In this document: positions 38,611-46,444 of the stretch, piece by piece
Position numbering within the stretch: the stretch's first letter is position 1
Layout: every line of letters starts with the position of its first letter
From: DATHKG01 sp035489435
GTDB lineage: Bacteria; Bacteroidota; Bacteroidia; Chitinophagales; Chitinophagaceae
NCBI GenBank assembly: GCA_035489435.1
Contig: DATHKG010000066.1
DNA: 64,000 nt
Direction: 5' to 3' (one strand)
Translations under genes and position numbers: made by a program
The notes under the pieces: generated by a model
Databases searched by the model: none
Seen by the model: the letters and a program-made list of their open reading frames with translations, nothing else
What the model was told of the DNA's origin: nothing

Positions 38611-38835
38611 TTACTTAGACTCGTCTCCCTGGTTTCTTTCTGAAGGTTCGTCTGCCATCGAATCAGCTGTAAAACCACCCTGAGGTTGCGAAGGATTTTT
38701 TTCATTATAACCCTTTTTCAATCCGGGATCTGTGCGCCTGATATTTTTTTGATCTTTCTCAGACGTACCTTTTTCAACCGGCGCGGGGTCTGGTTTTTTT
38801 TCCGATTCATCCATATATGAATGTTTTGTCTCCAT
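38611..38835 (-). CDS. small hydrophilic disordered protein (hypothetical)
   Basis: A 74-residue, very polar protein rich in K, E, P, D, Q and S (starts METKHSYMDESEKKPDPAPV, ends NQGDESK), probably disordered. It lies near other short charged proteins and stress-type genes. A second, overlapping frame on the same strand (38718-38963) looks less like protein, so I reject that one. No known family. Confidence 0.5.
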   Translation of the reverse strand: METKHSYMDESEKKPDPAPVEKGTSEKDQKNIRRTDPGLKKGYNEKNPSQPQGGFTADSMADEPSERNQGDESK

Positions 38836-38931
38836 TTTCTGTATTTTTCATTATACCGAAAAATCCTATGCCATTCACCCAAATCCTGACTATGGCATTC
38901 TATTTTATTTGTTACAATCAACGAAAAAAAT

Positions 38932-40014
38932 ATGGAAGATCCTGTTATACAACTATCGCACAAGGAATTTTTGAAGGTTGATAGAAATTATGAGAAAGCT
39001 GCTGCCGCCGTCAAACTTGTCTATGTAAAGGACTCGGATCCAGGCATACAGCGTGTAAAAAATGGGAAAAGGTTTACCTATATATATGACAGCAAACCAT
39101 TAAATGGAAAGGCTGAACTTGAGCGAATAAGAAAACTTGTGATTCCACCAGCCTGGGAGAATGTCTGGATCTGTCCGATGGAAAATGGACATATACAGGC
39201 AACTGGTTTAGATTTAAGGGGAAGAAAACAGTACAGGTATCACAATTTATGGAATACACTCCGTAACGAAACAAAGTTCCACCGTTTGCTGGAATTTGGA
39301 AAACAGCTACCGGCTTTAAGATTAAAAATTGAAGAAGACTTTGCAAAAAAAGAACTGTCGTTCGATAAAGTGCTGGCTGTGTTATTGAGTGTGATGGAAA
39401 GAACTTATATCAGGATAGGAAATAACGGCTACGAAAAGTTATACGGCTCTTATGGTTTGACTACCCTAAAAGATAAACATGTTGCAGTTTCGGGGGATTT
39501 TATAAAATTTACTTTCAAAGGGAAAAAAGGTGTTGAGCATGACATTTCTCTAAAGAATAAAAAACTTGCAAAGGCTGTGAAAGAATGCCGGGATATCCCG
39601 GGTAAAGAATTGTTTCAGTATTATGGTGAAGACGGCAAAAGAAGATCGATTGACTCAGGGGCAGTAAACAATTATATACAGACAGCAACAGGATATGACT
39701 TTACAACTAAGGATTTCAGAACCTGGGCTGGTTCCGTTCACGCATTGCAGGCTTTCGGAAGTATCGGTGAGGCATTAACCGAGACAGATAAAAAGAAAAA
39801 CATAGTAGCAGTATTAGATACTGTCAGTAAAAAACTTGGTAACACCAGGACTGTTTGCAAGAAATATTATGTGCATCCGGGTCTTGTTAAGTTGTATGAA
39901 GACGATAAGCTTAACAAATACCTTAAAGAACTTGATCAGATTGAAGGGCCGGACAATAGTTCAGGTTTAACAGCAGAAGAGGAGATCCTCATGAAAATCC
40001 TCAAGAAGTATTAA
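38932..40014 (+). CDS. DNA topoisomerase IB
   Basis: A 360-residue poxvirus-like type IB topoisomerase. Features: N-terminal domain GIQRVKNGKRFTYIYDSKPL, IPPAWENVWICPMENGHIQA, catalytic-core RYHNLWNTLRNETKF, VLSVMERTYIRIGNNGYEK (catalytic Arg region), KDFRTWAGSVHALQAF and the C-terminal VCKKYYVHPGLVKLYED with the active-site Tyr. It relaxes supercoils without ATP. It sits among stress-type genes rather than replication genes; bacterial IB enzymes are scattered and accessory. Confidence 0.92.
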   Translation: MEDPVIQLSHKEFLKVDRNYEKAAAAVKLVYVKDSDPGIQRVKNGKRFTYIYDSKPLNGKAELERIRKLVIPPAWENVWICPMENGHIQATGLDLRGRKQYRYHNLWNTLRNETKFHRLLEFGKQLPALRLKIEEDFAKKELSFDKVLAVLLSVMERTYIRIGNNGYEKLYGSYGLTTLKDKHVAVSGDFIKFTFKGKKGVEHDISLKNKKLAKAVKECRDIPGKELFQYYGEDGKRRSIDSGAVNNYIQTATGYDFTTKDFRTWAGSVHALQAFGSIGEALTETDKKKNIVAVLDTVSKKLGNTRTVCKKYYVHPGLVKLYEDDKLNKYLKELDQIEGPDNSSGLTAEEEILMKILKKY

Positions 40015-40121
40015 TCTGTTTTAGGCAAAAAAAAAGGTAACCAAGAATGGAAACCTCGTACATGCGTAGAAAAAAATATTTACAACTAATTATAATAACT
40101 TAATAATTCCAACACTCATCT

Positions 40122-40140
40122 CATAACTCATAATTCATAT
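40122..40140. repeat. 19-bp intergenic motif, copy 2
   Basis: Identical to 14871-14889 (CATAACTCATAATTCATAT) and again flanked by CATAATT-like words. The 358-bp gap 40015-40372 holds this and otherwise no recognisable element. Confidence 0.6.
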
Positions 40141-40372
40141 TTCATAATTCTCTTAAAGTGGCCAATAACATGCCACAGATTTCTCTGATTGATAACGCGT
40201 GTTTGTGCATCTGATTTTGTTTTATGAAGTGGAATTGTGAAATATATTCTACATGCTTTGCCATTTTATTTTATACGGAGGTTGGTATTGGCTACTGCCT
40301 GTGAGGCACGGTTTTTAAACAATCATAGGTCAATAAACAATTCTAATATTAATTACACTTAAATTATTTGTC

Positions 40373-40840
40373 ATGGAAAGAAATACAGACCTTATAGAAG
40401 TACTTAATGATTTGATACAAATTAACAATGATCGGGTAGTAGGATATGAAAAGGCATCAAATGCACTTTCTGCTGCAGATGTGGATCTTAAAGCATTGTT
40501 TTCTCAATATTCTGCTGAGAGTAGAAAGTACACAACTGAATTAAGTGCTGAAGTTGGAAAACTCGGTGGGGAGCCTTCAACATCAACTACTGGATCTGGA
40601 AAGATTTATCGCACCTGGATGGACGTAAAAGCAATTTTTACTGGTAAAGATCGTCATGCTGTTCTCGAGAACTGCGAATTCGGAGAAGATGCTGCTCAAA
40701 AAGCGTATGATGAAGCTTTAAAATCAGACGCAGTGATGGATACAGAAATCCGTCAACTTATCACAAATCAGAAATCTTCACTGAGAGTGGCTCATGATAC
40801 CATCAAAAAGTACAGGGACATGCACGAAATTGCTAAATAA
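40373..40840 (+). CDS. DUF2383 / PA2169-family four-helix-bundle protein
   Basis: A 155-residue ferritin-like helical protein with the DUF2383 pattern: LIEVLNDLIQINNDRVVGYE near the start, then LKALFSQYSAESRKYTTELS, RTWMDVKAIFTGKDRHAVLE and CEFGEDAAQKAYDEAL. The family is commonly stress-inducible, with uncertain function; metal binding is possible but not shown by clear ligand motifs here. A strong hairpin terminator follows. Confidence 0.9.
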   Translation: MERNTDLIEVLNDLIQINNDRVVGYEKASNALSAADVDLKALFSQYSAESRKYTTELSAEVGKLGGEPSTSTTGSGKIYRTWMDVKAIFTGKDRHAVLENCEFGEDAAQKAYDEALKSDAVMDTEIRQLITNQKSSLRVAHDTIKKYRDMHEIAK

Positions 40841-40879
40841 GAAAATATTTCAGGGTTAATGCTGAAATGTGTAGTCAGA

Positions 40880-40905
40880 AGCCGGTTCATTGAACCGGCT
40901 TTTTA
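40880..40905 (+). terminator. rho-independent terminator after the DUF2383 gene
   Basis: AGCCGGTTC, loop ATT, GAACCGGCT, TTTTT. Confidence 0.9.
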
Positions 40906-41049
40906 ATAGAAAACTCATGCTAAACAACAGTCTGCTTGTAATGACGAACACTATTGAGTCGCTGATAATACCTTATGTGCAAAAAAAGGATACTTACTTA
41001 AAAGCATCCTTTAGATGTTGATTCCGATCCCGAGTTGTTAACGTCCCTT

Positions 41050-41334
41050 CTATGCATTAATTCCTGACTGGTGTTTTCTATCCTCTTCTAAAGTTTCTGG
41101 TGTTATGTGTTCAGATTCTTCAGTAGCCTTATCTGAGAGCTCACCATCCGGATTCTCTATTACTTCTGGTTTCGAAGTTTCTTCACTTTGCTCTGCTGTT
41201 ACCGGGCTACGCTGATTATTACTTATTTTATCCTGGTCCTGTTCATTGACGATTTTCTCAGGAGCTACTTGTTTTGAATAACCATCATTTTTTTTTGATC
41301 CGGGATCTTTGGTGGTGGTAGGAGTTGAATTCAT
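41050..41334 (-). CDS. small acidic disordered protein (hypothetical)
   Basis: A 94-residue protein almost without hydrophobic residues (starts MNSTPTTTKDPGSKKNDGYS; long E/S/T/P-rich middle, ends KHQSGINA). No family recognised. It is co-oriented with the lipoprotein gene 63 bp upstream, and similar in character to the charged protein at 38611, suggesting a common stress or dehydration-type theme (inference). Confidence 0.5.
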   Translation of the reverse strand: MNSTPTTTKDPGSKKNDGYSKQVAPEKIVNEQDQDKISNNQRSPVTAEQSEETSKPEVIENPDGELSDKATEESEHITPETLEEDRKHQSGINA

Positions 41335-41397
41335 AAATAAAGTTTGAAAGTTAAAGAGGCTTCAACATTATCATCTTACTTATCAACTTTGTCACTA

Positions 41398-41649
41398 TTA
41401 CCTTGCGGAATCTCTTGTTTTTGAAGTATCCGGTCTGCCAATTGTACTGCTATCTTTAGCAGCATTGCTATCCTGCATATGAAGCCTGTCGTTCGGGTGT
41501 TCGTTACCGTAATTATTCATCAACGAACTATCCTGGGTGTTGACACTGTCTCCTGATTCTTCATTACTTGTTTGACCAGAGTTGCAACCGAAAATGCCAA
41601 TCGTAACCATGATGATTATTGAAAAATAAATATTTACAAAGTTTTTCAT
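41398..41649 (-). CDS. small lipoprotein (hypothetical)
   Basis: An 83-residue lipoprotein: hydrophobic signal (YFSIIIMVTIGIFGC) with the lipobox Cys at about residue 22, then an Asp/Ser/Asn-rich tail (DSVNTQDSSLMNNYGNEH). No family recognised. Probably in the envelope. Confidence 0.6.
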   Translation of the reverse strand: MKNFVNIYFSIIIMVTIGIFGCNSGQTSNEESGDSVNTQDSSLMNNYGNEHPNDRLHMQDSNAAKDSSTIGRPDTSKTRDSAR

Positions 41650-41846
41650 GCCTGATATTTTCCAGATACATAAAAAAGTTATTCCGGCCGGCTAATCGTG
41701 ATATTCTGTCTAACCAGGTGGTCCCCCGTCAAACAATGTAGAACATCTTACTCAACAATGGTTTTCAAAGCTATGGAAGGTGGTTTTGCATGAAGCGGGT
41801 AGGATGGCATATTTTTCATCCTCTGGTGTTTATGTCAACTGCGTTT

Positions 41847-42488
41847 ATGTCAAATGAAGACATTTTTCTTAGATTGTTTCTTGCAGCCCTTGCCGGCGGA
41901 ATAATTGGCGCCGAACGCGAATACCGTAACAAATCGGCCGGGTTTCGCACATTGATCCTGATTAGCCTGGGATCATGCCTGTTTACGATCGCTTCAATTT
42001 TGATTGAAGAAAACTCAAAAGACCGGATCGCTTCCAACATTGTTACCGGTATTGGATTCGTGGGTGCAGGTGTAATTTTTAAGAGCGATACCGGTGTAAA
42101 AGGGCTGACAACAGCAGCTACAGTCTGGGTTACGGCCGCCATCGGAATGGCTATAGCCGCCGGTATGTACATGGCAGCAGGAATTTCAGCCTTGCTTGTT
42201 ATGATTGTTCTAAATATTCTTGGTTATGTTGGTAAAAGGCTCGAAAGAACAAACGTGAAGTTTAACTACAAGATCACTTTCAATAATAGCCAGCTGGCGG
42301 ATAAGGAGTATGAAAGATTTATGAAGGAGGTCGGTCTGACCTTTGTCAGGCCTTCGTTAAGTAAGCAGGGAAATGAACTGGTGTTTGAATATTCAATTAA
42401 AGGTGGCGAGGATAGGCATCAAAAGCTCCTCGAGAAATTGATTAATGACAAAAAAGTGGTGCACTTTGACTCCATCGATCCAAATTAG
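41847..42488 (+). CDS. MgtC/SapB-family membrane protein
   Basis: An MgtC-type inner-membrane protein of about 213 residues: hydrophobic helices FLRLFLAALAGGIIGAERE, LILISLGSCLFTIASILIE, GIGFVGAGVIFKSDTGVKGL, TAATVWVTAAIGMAIAAGMY, then a soluble C-terminal ACT-like domain (about 135-213). The AERE..NKSAGFRT signature is typical. In-frame ATGs lie at 41790, 41832 and 41847; I prefer the last because the family starts there. The stop is 2 bp before the second copy of the 265-bp repetitive element. Confidence 0.88.
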   Translation: MSNEDIFLRLFLAALAGGIIGAEREYRNKSAGFRTLILISLGSCLFTIASILIEENSKDRIASNIVTGIGFVGAGVIFKSDTGVKGLTTAATVWVTAAIGMAIAAGMYMAAGISALLVMIVLNILGYVGKRLERTNVKFNYKITFNNSQLADKEYERFMKEVGLTFVRPSLSKQGNELVFEYSIKGGEDRHQKLLEKLINDKKVVHFDSIDPN

Positions 42489-42489
42489 T

Positions 42490-42755
42490 GCGTTCACTCG
42501 GTTCTTCCCTTCGCCAGATGGGCCTTTCGGTTAGTTTGATTTCCCACTGTGATTCCTGGTTAATACCATTGTTCATACCGCTGGTGGTTCTTGTCTCCGA
42601 TCAGCTTTTGTTCCCTGATCGGCTTTTTTAGGTGTGCTTCCAGCGCTGGTTGCTGTTTGGCCCTGATCGGCTTGGGTAACTCCGAGCAGGAATCGAAGGT
42701 GGCAAATCAAACCAACCTCAGGCCCATCCGGCACGTTCCAACCTCAATCACTTAG
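42490..42755 (+). repeat. 265-bp palindromic repetitive element, copy 2
   Basis: Inverted partner of 209-477, beginning one base after the MgtC stop with gcgttcactcgg. It shares the outer arms (GATGGGCCTTTCGGTT... and ...CCAACCTCAGGCCCATCC) and the triple AAGCCGATCAGGG core. The two copies are about 42 kb apart, and each lies immediately 3' of a gene in the same relative orientation. Confidence 0.85.
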
Positions 42756-42774
42756 GGGGAAATGCGGCCAGGTC

Positions 42775-42845
42775 GGGTAAAATCCTCAAAAGATTTATTG
42801 GATCAACTCGGGGATCAACCCGTAGATCAACTCGGGCATCGTCGC
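42775..42845. repeat. short tandem repeat next to tRNA-Met
   Basis: GGATCAACTCGG, GGATCAACCCGTA and AGATCAACTCGGGCATC follow each other (about 15-bp unit, three to four copies). No gene is seen between the 265-bp element and the tRNA. Confidence 0.6.
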
Positions 42846-42989
42846 TCTTAAAATCTTCCAATCTATGTTTTCGGGTTAATTTCTGTTGCCCGCAGGAAAC
42901 AAGGGCTTGTTTTAAATAAGTTATAAAATCATTTCTGATTTTTGCTGTATTTGTCTATTTTTGCAGCCCTTAAGCAAATGCTGTTGTTT

Positions 42990-43063
42990 GGCGAGGTAGC
43001 TCAGCTGGTTAGAGCACCGGATTCATAACCCGGAGGTCGGCGGATCGTGCCCGCTCCTCGCTA
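42990..43063 (+). tRNA. tRNA-Met (anticodon CAT)
   Basis: A cloverleaf can be folded: acceptor GGCGAGG/CCTCGCT (G-U at the end), D arm GCTC/GAGC, anticodon stem CCGG/CCGG around TTCATAA, T arm GGCGG/CCGCT with loop ATCGTGC. CAT is at 43024-43026. CCA is not encoded (ACTA follows). It looks like an elongator tRNA-Met; a CAT tRNA modified to read Ile AUA cannot be excluded. The T loop departs from TTCRANY, which lowers a formal score. A phage integrase starts 110 bp downstream, so the 3' end is the likely attachment site. Confidence 0.85.
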
Positions 43064-43066
43064 CTA

Positions 43067-43100
43067 AGACGAAACGTAGTCCTGTATTGCGTTTCGTCTC
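43067..43100. promoter_or_regulatory. perfect 10-bp hairpin between tRNA and integrase
   Basis: AGACGAAACG and CGTTTCGTCT are separated by 13 bases and followed by CTTTC. It could terminate the tRNA transcript or belong to the phage attachment region. A second symmetric site, GTTAACACTTTCGTTAAC, lies just downstream near 43140-43157. Confidence 0.6.
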
Positions 43101-43172
43101 TTTCAAACTCTCTTGCTTTGCGGCTAATTTTTATAATCGTTAACACTTTCGTTAACACCTAAAAAGTTAGTC

Positions 43173-44387
43173 ATGCTACAGCTATGCAACAATTGCTCTT
43201 GTACTGAGCTAAAAGTTTCCCCCAAAAATTGGAATACTGCCAAGGCGAATATCAAAAGTCCCTGGTTGATCTATTACCGGTTTTACGATCCAGCTATACC
43301 CCACCAACCAGGCACCAAGAGGGGGAAACTGAAAATCATTAAAGGGATGAATCAATTCATAACACTAAAATCCCGGCAGGATGCTACCCGGGCTTTAATT
43401 GATTCGGAGCTCGCGTTACTACAGCAACAGAATTATAACCCTATTTTAGGAACCTTCGAGCAGCCCTTAGACGATGATTTGTTGGGTGAAGGCATGATTG
43501 ATCCCGCCACTCCATTTGTCCAGGCGTTGAGCGCAGCACAACTCATGATCAAAAAGGCGAAAAAAACGATGGATGATATCAAGTCAACCGTCAAGGGCGT
43601 GTCGGCAGCTGCGCAAAAGTTAAGAATCTCTACCATACCGATCTCCAAAGTAACCAGGAAGCATATTAAAGTTATTTTCCAGCAGTGTGCAAAAGACAAT
43701 CCCAAATGGAGCGCACACCGACACAATCAATACAGGTCATATCTGATGATCGTTTTCAGTGAGTTAATTGAAATGGAAGCAACTGAGATTGATCCGGTGG
43801 CAAAAATCAAAAAGCAAAAGACTGTCAAGCGGATCCGGGAAAGACTGTCTCTCGAGGATCGGTCCAGGGTGAATGAGTACTTGAAGGAGAGTCACTACAG
43901 TTTCTGGAGGTTCATGCACATCTTTTTTCATTCAGGTGCCAGGGAAACTGAATTAATGCTGATTAGAAAGCAAGATGTTGATCTTTTAAATCAGCGGTAC
44001 AAAATGACAATTAAAAAAGGTAAACAGTACCGGGAGACCTGGCGAACGATCAAGGACATTGTTTTACCGCTTTGGAAAGAAGTGATTGAACAGGCGAAAT
44101 CAGATGACTTTCTTTTTTCTGATGGCCTTATTCCCGGTTACAGAGCCATTAATTCTAACCAGGTATGCCGGCGTTGGAATCGACATGTAAAAAAGAAGCT
44201 TGGGATTACCGCTGACTTTTATAGTTTAAAGCATTCTAACCTGGACGAGACAGCAGCAGTACTTTCAGCAATTGATGCACAAAAAATGGCTGCACATACA
44301 TCTCTAATCGTTACGATGGACCATTATCTTGGGGGCGAAAAAGAGCGGCAACATGAAAGACTACGGCAAGTTAAGAACGAGTTTTAA
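43173..44387 (+). CDS. phage tyrosine-type site-specific integrase
   Basis: A 404-residue tyrosine recombinase of the Bacteroidota phage type. N-terminal SAM-like/Arm region (about 1-215) with LIYYRFYDP, core-binding helices AHRHNQYRSYLMIVFSELIE, then the catalytic domain: box I Arg in HSGARETELMLI, the Lys strand MTIKKGKQYRETW, a divergent box II YSLKHSNLDETAA (Tyr/Lys in place of His/Arg, as in many Bacteroidota integrases), His in MAAHTSLIV and the nucleophile in MDHYLGG. It inserts and excises the element at the neighbouring tRNA. Reads away from the tRNA, into the prophage. Confidence 0.93.
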   Translation: MLQLCNNCSCTELKVSPKNWNTAKANIKSPWLIYYRFYDPAIPHQPGTKRGKLKIIKGMNQFITLKSRQDATRALIDSELALLQQQNYNPILGTFEQPLDDDLLGEGMIDPATPFVQALSAAQLMIKKAKKTMDDIKSTVKGVSAAAQKLRISTIPISKVTRKHIKVIFQQCAKDNPKWSAHRHNQYRSYLMIVFSELIEMEATEIDPVAKIKKQKTVKRIRERLSLEDRSRVNEYLKESHYSFWRFMHIFFHSGARETELMLIRKQDVDLLNQRYKMTIKKGKQYRETWRTIKDIVLPLWKEVIEQAKSDDFLFSDGLIPGYRAINSNQVCRRWNRHVKKKLGITADFYSLKHSNLDETAAVLSAIDAQKMAAHTSLIVTMDHYLGGEKERQHERLRQVKNEF

Positions 44388-44590
44388 ATATTCATTGTTA
44401 TCACCATTTTAGTCACCAATCGCCTTAGTCATTTGGATAATTCACAAATTAACATGATATTAGCCATGAAAATTATTAATTATAGGAGGGGGTGATTATT
44501 TTGCGAGAGCTATCCTAACGAAAAATTCCATGTTGGTGCTATCTAATCAGCATTGTCGAATTCAAGGTTTATTATTTTAAATTTACTTAC

Positions 44591-45307
44591 TTGACTTTAT
44601 CAAAGCCTCCGATCAAAGAAGCGATTCTTGAGGTCCTGTTTGACCATGGCCGGTCTATTGAATATTCAGAATTTAAACAATTTCGAGAAGTCTTAGGTGA
44701 TGAATTTTACAGACATGAAAATTTAGTTCAAATCGGAGGCACGCTTTCTGATTCAATTAGTAGCGTTGAGCGAAAGACGATCGGAATTGCATTTTATACC
44801 AAAGACAATGTCTCAATTCAAGCCAGAGAGAATGGGTTTGCCTTTTCATTTCTGAATCAAAAGTATACAAGCTGGGATTCTTTTTATCCTGAAGCAATAA
44901 AGTTTCTTGATAAATATATTATTCATTTCCGACCCCAGATATGGCGAAGATTTTCGTTGCGGTTCATTAATGAGTTTATACTGGAGCCTGGCGAAACTGT
45001 TAGCACATATTTAACCATCGTACCCCCTAATCCAATTCAAAAGCCCCTGATTTCTTCCTTTATCCGCATGGAGGTCTTTGATGCGGTGTCTGCCGCAAGT
45101 GGTGTTATCAACGAACTTCTTCAAGTCGATGTTAGCGGCCAACAGAAACTGTATTTAGATATAGACGTCATTAAAAATGTTATCCCAACTGCAGGAAATG
45201 CAATAATTGATATGCGTGATGATTTCGCTGCGCTAAGAACATTCAAAAATGAAATTTTTTTCGCGAGTATTACTCCATTTGCCATTGATAAATATAATTC
45301 ATTATGA
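44591..45307 (+). CDS. TIGR04255-family protein, first gene of a three-gene operon
   Basis: A 238-residue protein starting at TTG with LSKPPIKEAILEVLFDHG, the conserved opening of the TIGR04255 family; WRRFSLRFINEF in the middle and DMRDDFAALRTFKNEIFFAS near the end also fit. The family has no known biochemical role. The stop overlaps the next ATG by four bases (ATGA), and that gene overlaps a third the same way, so the three are translated as a unit. Position between integrase and tail genes is typical for phage morons, often defence or superinfection-exclusion genes. I infer a three-component accessory system; which one is unknown. DNA here is more A/T-rich than the host genes. Confidence 0.8.
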   Translation: MTLSKPPIKEAILEVLFDHGRSIEYSEFKQFREVLGDEFYRHENLVQIGGTLSDSISSVERKTIGIAFYTKDNVSIQARENGFAFSFLNQKYTSWDSFYPEAIKFLDKYIIHFRPQIWRRFSLRFINEFILEPGETVSTYLTIVPPNPIQKPLISSFIRMEVFDAVSAASGVINELLQVDVSGQQKLYLDIDVIKNVIPTAGNAIIDMRDDFAALRTFKNEIFFASITPFAIDKYNSL

Positions 45308-45945
45308 AATTAAGCTACAATGACATTGAACTTAGTCGCATGCCCTCGACTGGATCTTACTTAACGGAGAACTCTACAAGTGAGGGAGTTGATTTGGAAT
45401 TATTGTACAATCGCGAGATATTCGATCTCCCGACGAATCCCCATGCTTCCAGAATATACAAGATGAATTATAATGGCAGGCCCTTAGCGTGGGCGCCACC
45501 CGTCTCTGTCAGTCGAATGACAGGGCTTCACTTTTATTTTTTATCGTTGTTGTCACATGGGATAAGCAATCGTTTCTTCGCCATTGATGATTTGTCAAAA
45601 CGAAAAAGAAAGTTTTTTAAAGATCAATTAGAAAAACTATTCCACGACGACGAACACGTTCTAACCACTCCCCAACTATCCCAATTTCAAGCAATTGCTG
45701 ATATCTTAAGCGAAGACCTTGCTTTAACGGCTCATGATTTCGCCGTCTCATTTACTGCGGATAATGAAATTGCTATCTTTCGGGCAGGGGAGGATGGAAC
45801 ACATTATATTGTTATCGGTGAGGAAGATGACGAAGTTTCCTATATCTATGTTTCTTCAACCCCAGGTAAATACAGAAGTATCCACTTGGATACTGAAGGA
45901 AAAGTCACTCTGAATACAATAACTAATGCATTCGTATCTGAATGA
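45304..45945 (+). CDS. unknown protein, second gene of the TIGR04255 operon
   Basis: A 213-residue soluble protein with no signal or membrane segment. Visible features: a mixed N-terminal half (GRPLAWAPPVSVSRMTGLHF), a Lys/Arg-rich helix (DLSKRKRKFFKDQLEKLFHD), and a C-terminal beta-rich part alternating acidic and hydrophobic residues (DFAVSFTADNEIAIFRAGED, HYIVIGEEDDEVSYIYVSST). No catalytic motif is evident and no family is recognised. It is joined by ATGA overlaps to both neighbours, which argues for a stoichiometric complex or chaperone-like relation with the TIGR04255 protein. Confidence 0.8.
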   Translation: MKLSYNDIELSRMPSTGSYLTENSTSEGVDLELLYNREIFDLPTNPHASRIYKMNYNGRPLAWAPPVSVSRMTGLHFYFLSLLSHGISNRFFAIDDLSKRKRKFFKDQLEKLFHDDEHVLTTPQLSQFQAIADILSEDLALTAHDFAVSFTADNEIAIFRAGEDGTHYIVIGEEDDEVSYIYVSSTPGKYRSIHLDTEGKVTLNTITNAFVSE

Positions 45946-46394
45946 CGCCACCGACCTATCTGTCTGAATTTGACCGAACGGAAGACTGTAGCTTCGAGCC
46001 GGCCGAAAGGTTTTATCGTCGATTCACTGGCAACCCCTTCCAGCCGATTCCAGACGTATTTAGTCAAATCAAATGGACCGACGTTGCTGCGGGATTATCA
46101 TTAAATAGAAGTAAATATTCCAATGATCCTACAGACGTCATGTGGGCAGAGCTCGAAGACATTGAAAATAGGAGTTGTGACTTTCATTTAAAGGTTGGTA
46201 GACCCGGAGTGGCGATTGGACCTTTCCCATGGAAAGATCCTCAAAGTTCAGCGGAATTTAATATTCAACATACGCCAACAAACTGTAACCGATCTCACTG
46301 TGACCTTGTATTTACAAGTGTTTTAGCAAGCCTGAGTAAAAAACAGCAAAAAGACGTTAAAGCCTTTTTAGCAAGTTTTTTCAAAGAAGTTTAA
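45942..46394 (+). CDS. unknown protein, third gene of the TIGR04255 operon
   Basis: A 150-residue soluble protein. It begins MTPPTYLSEFDRTEDCSFEP, has a central WTDVAAGLSLNRSKYSNDPT with VMWAELEDIENRS, a beta stretch (FHLKVGRPGVAIGPFPW), a Cys/His cluster NCNRSHCDLVFTS and a basic C-terminal helix (KKQQKDVKAFLASFFKEV). The NCNRSHCDLV segment could bind metal, but there are only three such ligands. No family recognised. Last gene of the operon; 50 bp before the end of the convergent NUMOD1 relic. Confidence 0.8.
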   Translation: MTPPTYLSEFDRTEDCSFEPAERFYRRFTGNPFQPIPDVFSQIKWTDVAAGLSLNRSKYSNDPTDVMWAELEDIENRSCDFHLKVGRPGVAIGPFPWKDPQSSAEFNIQHTPTNCNRSHCDLVFTSVLASLSKKQQKDVKAFLASFFKEV

Positions 46395-46444
46395 ACTTTT
46401 GAGGTTATAAAGTAAAATGCCCCTTCCCTGGGGAATCGAATGTT

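Noticed and set aside
38718..38963. 81-codon minus-strand frame overlapping the small charged protein
   Set aside because: Overlaps a more plausible frame and runs into the upstream region of the topoisomerase gene.
41816..42172. 118-codon minus-strand frame
   Set aside because: Antisense of the MgtC-family gene.
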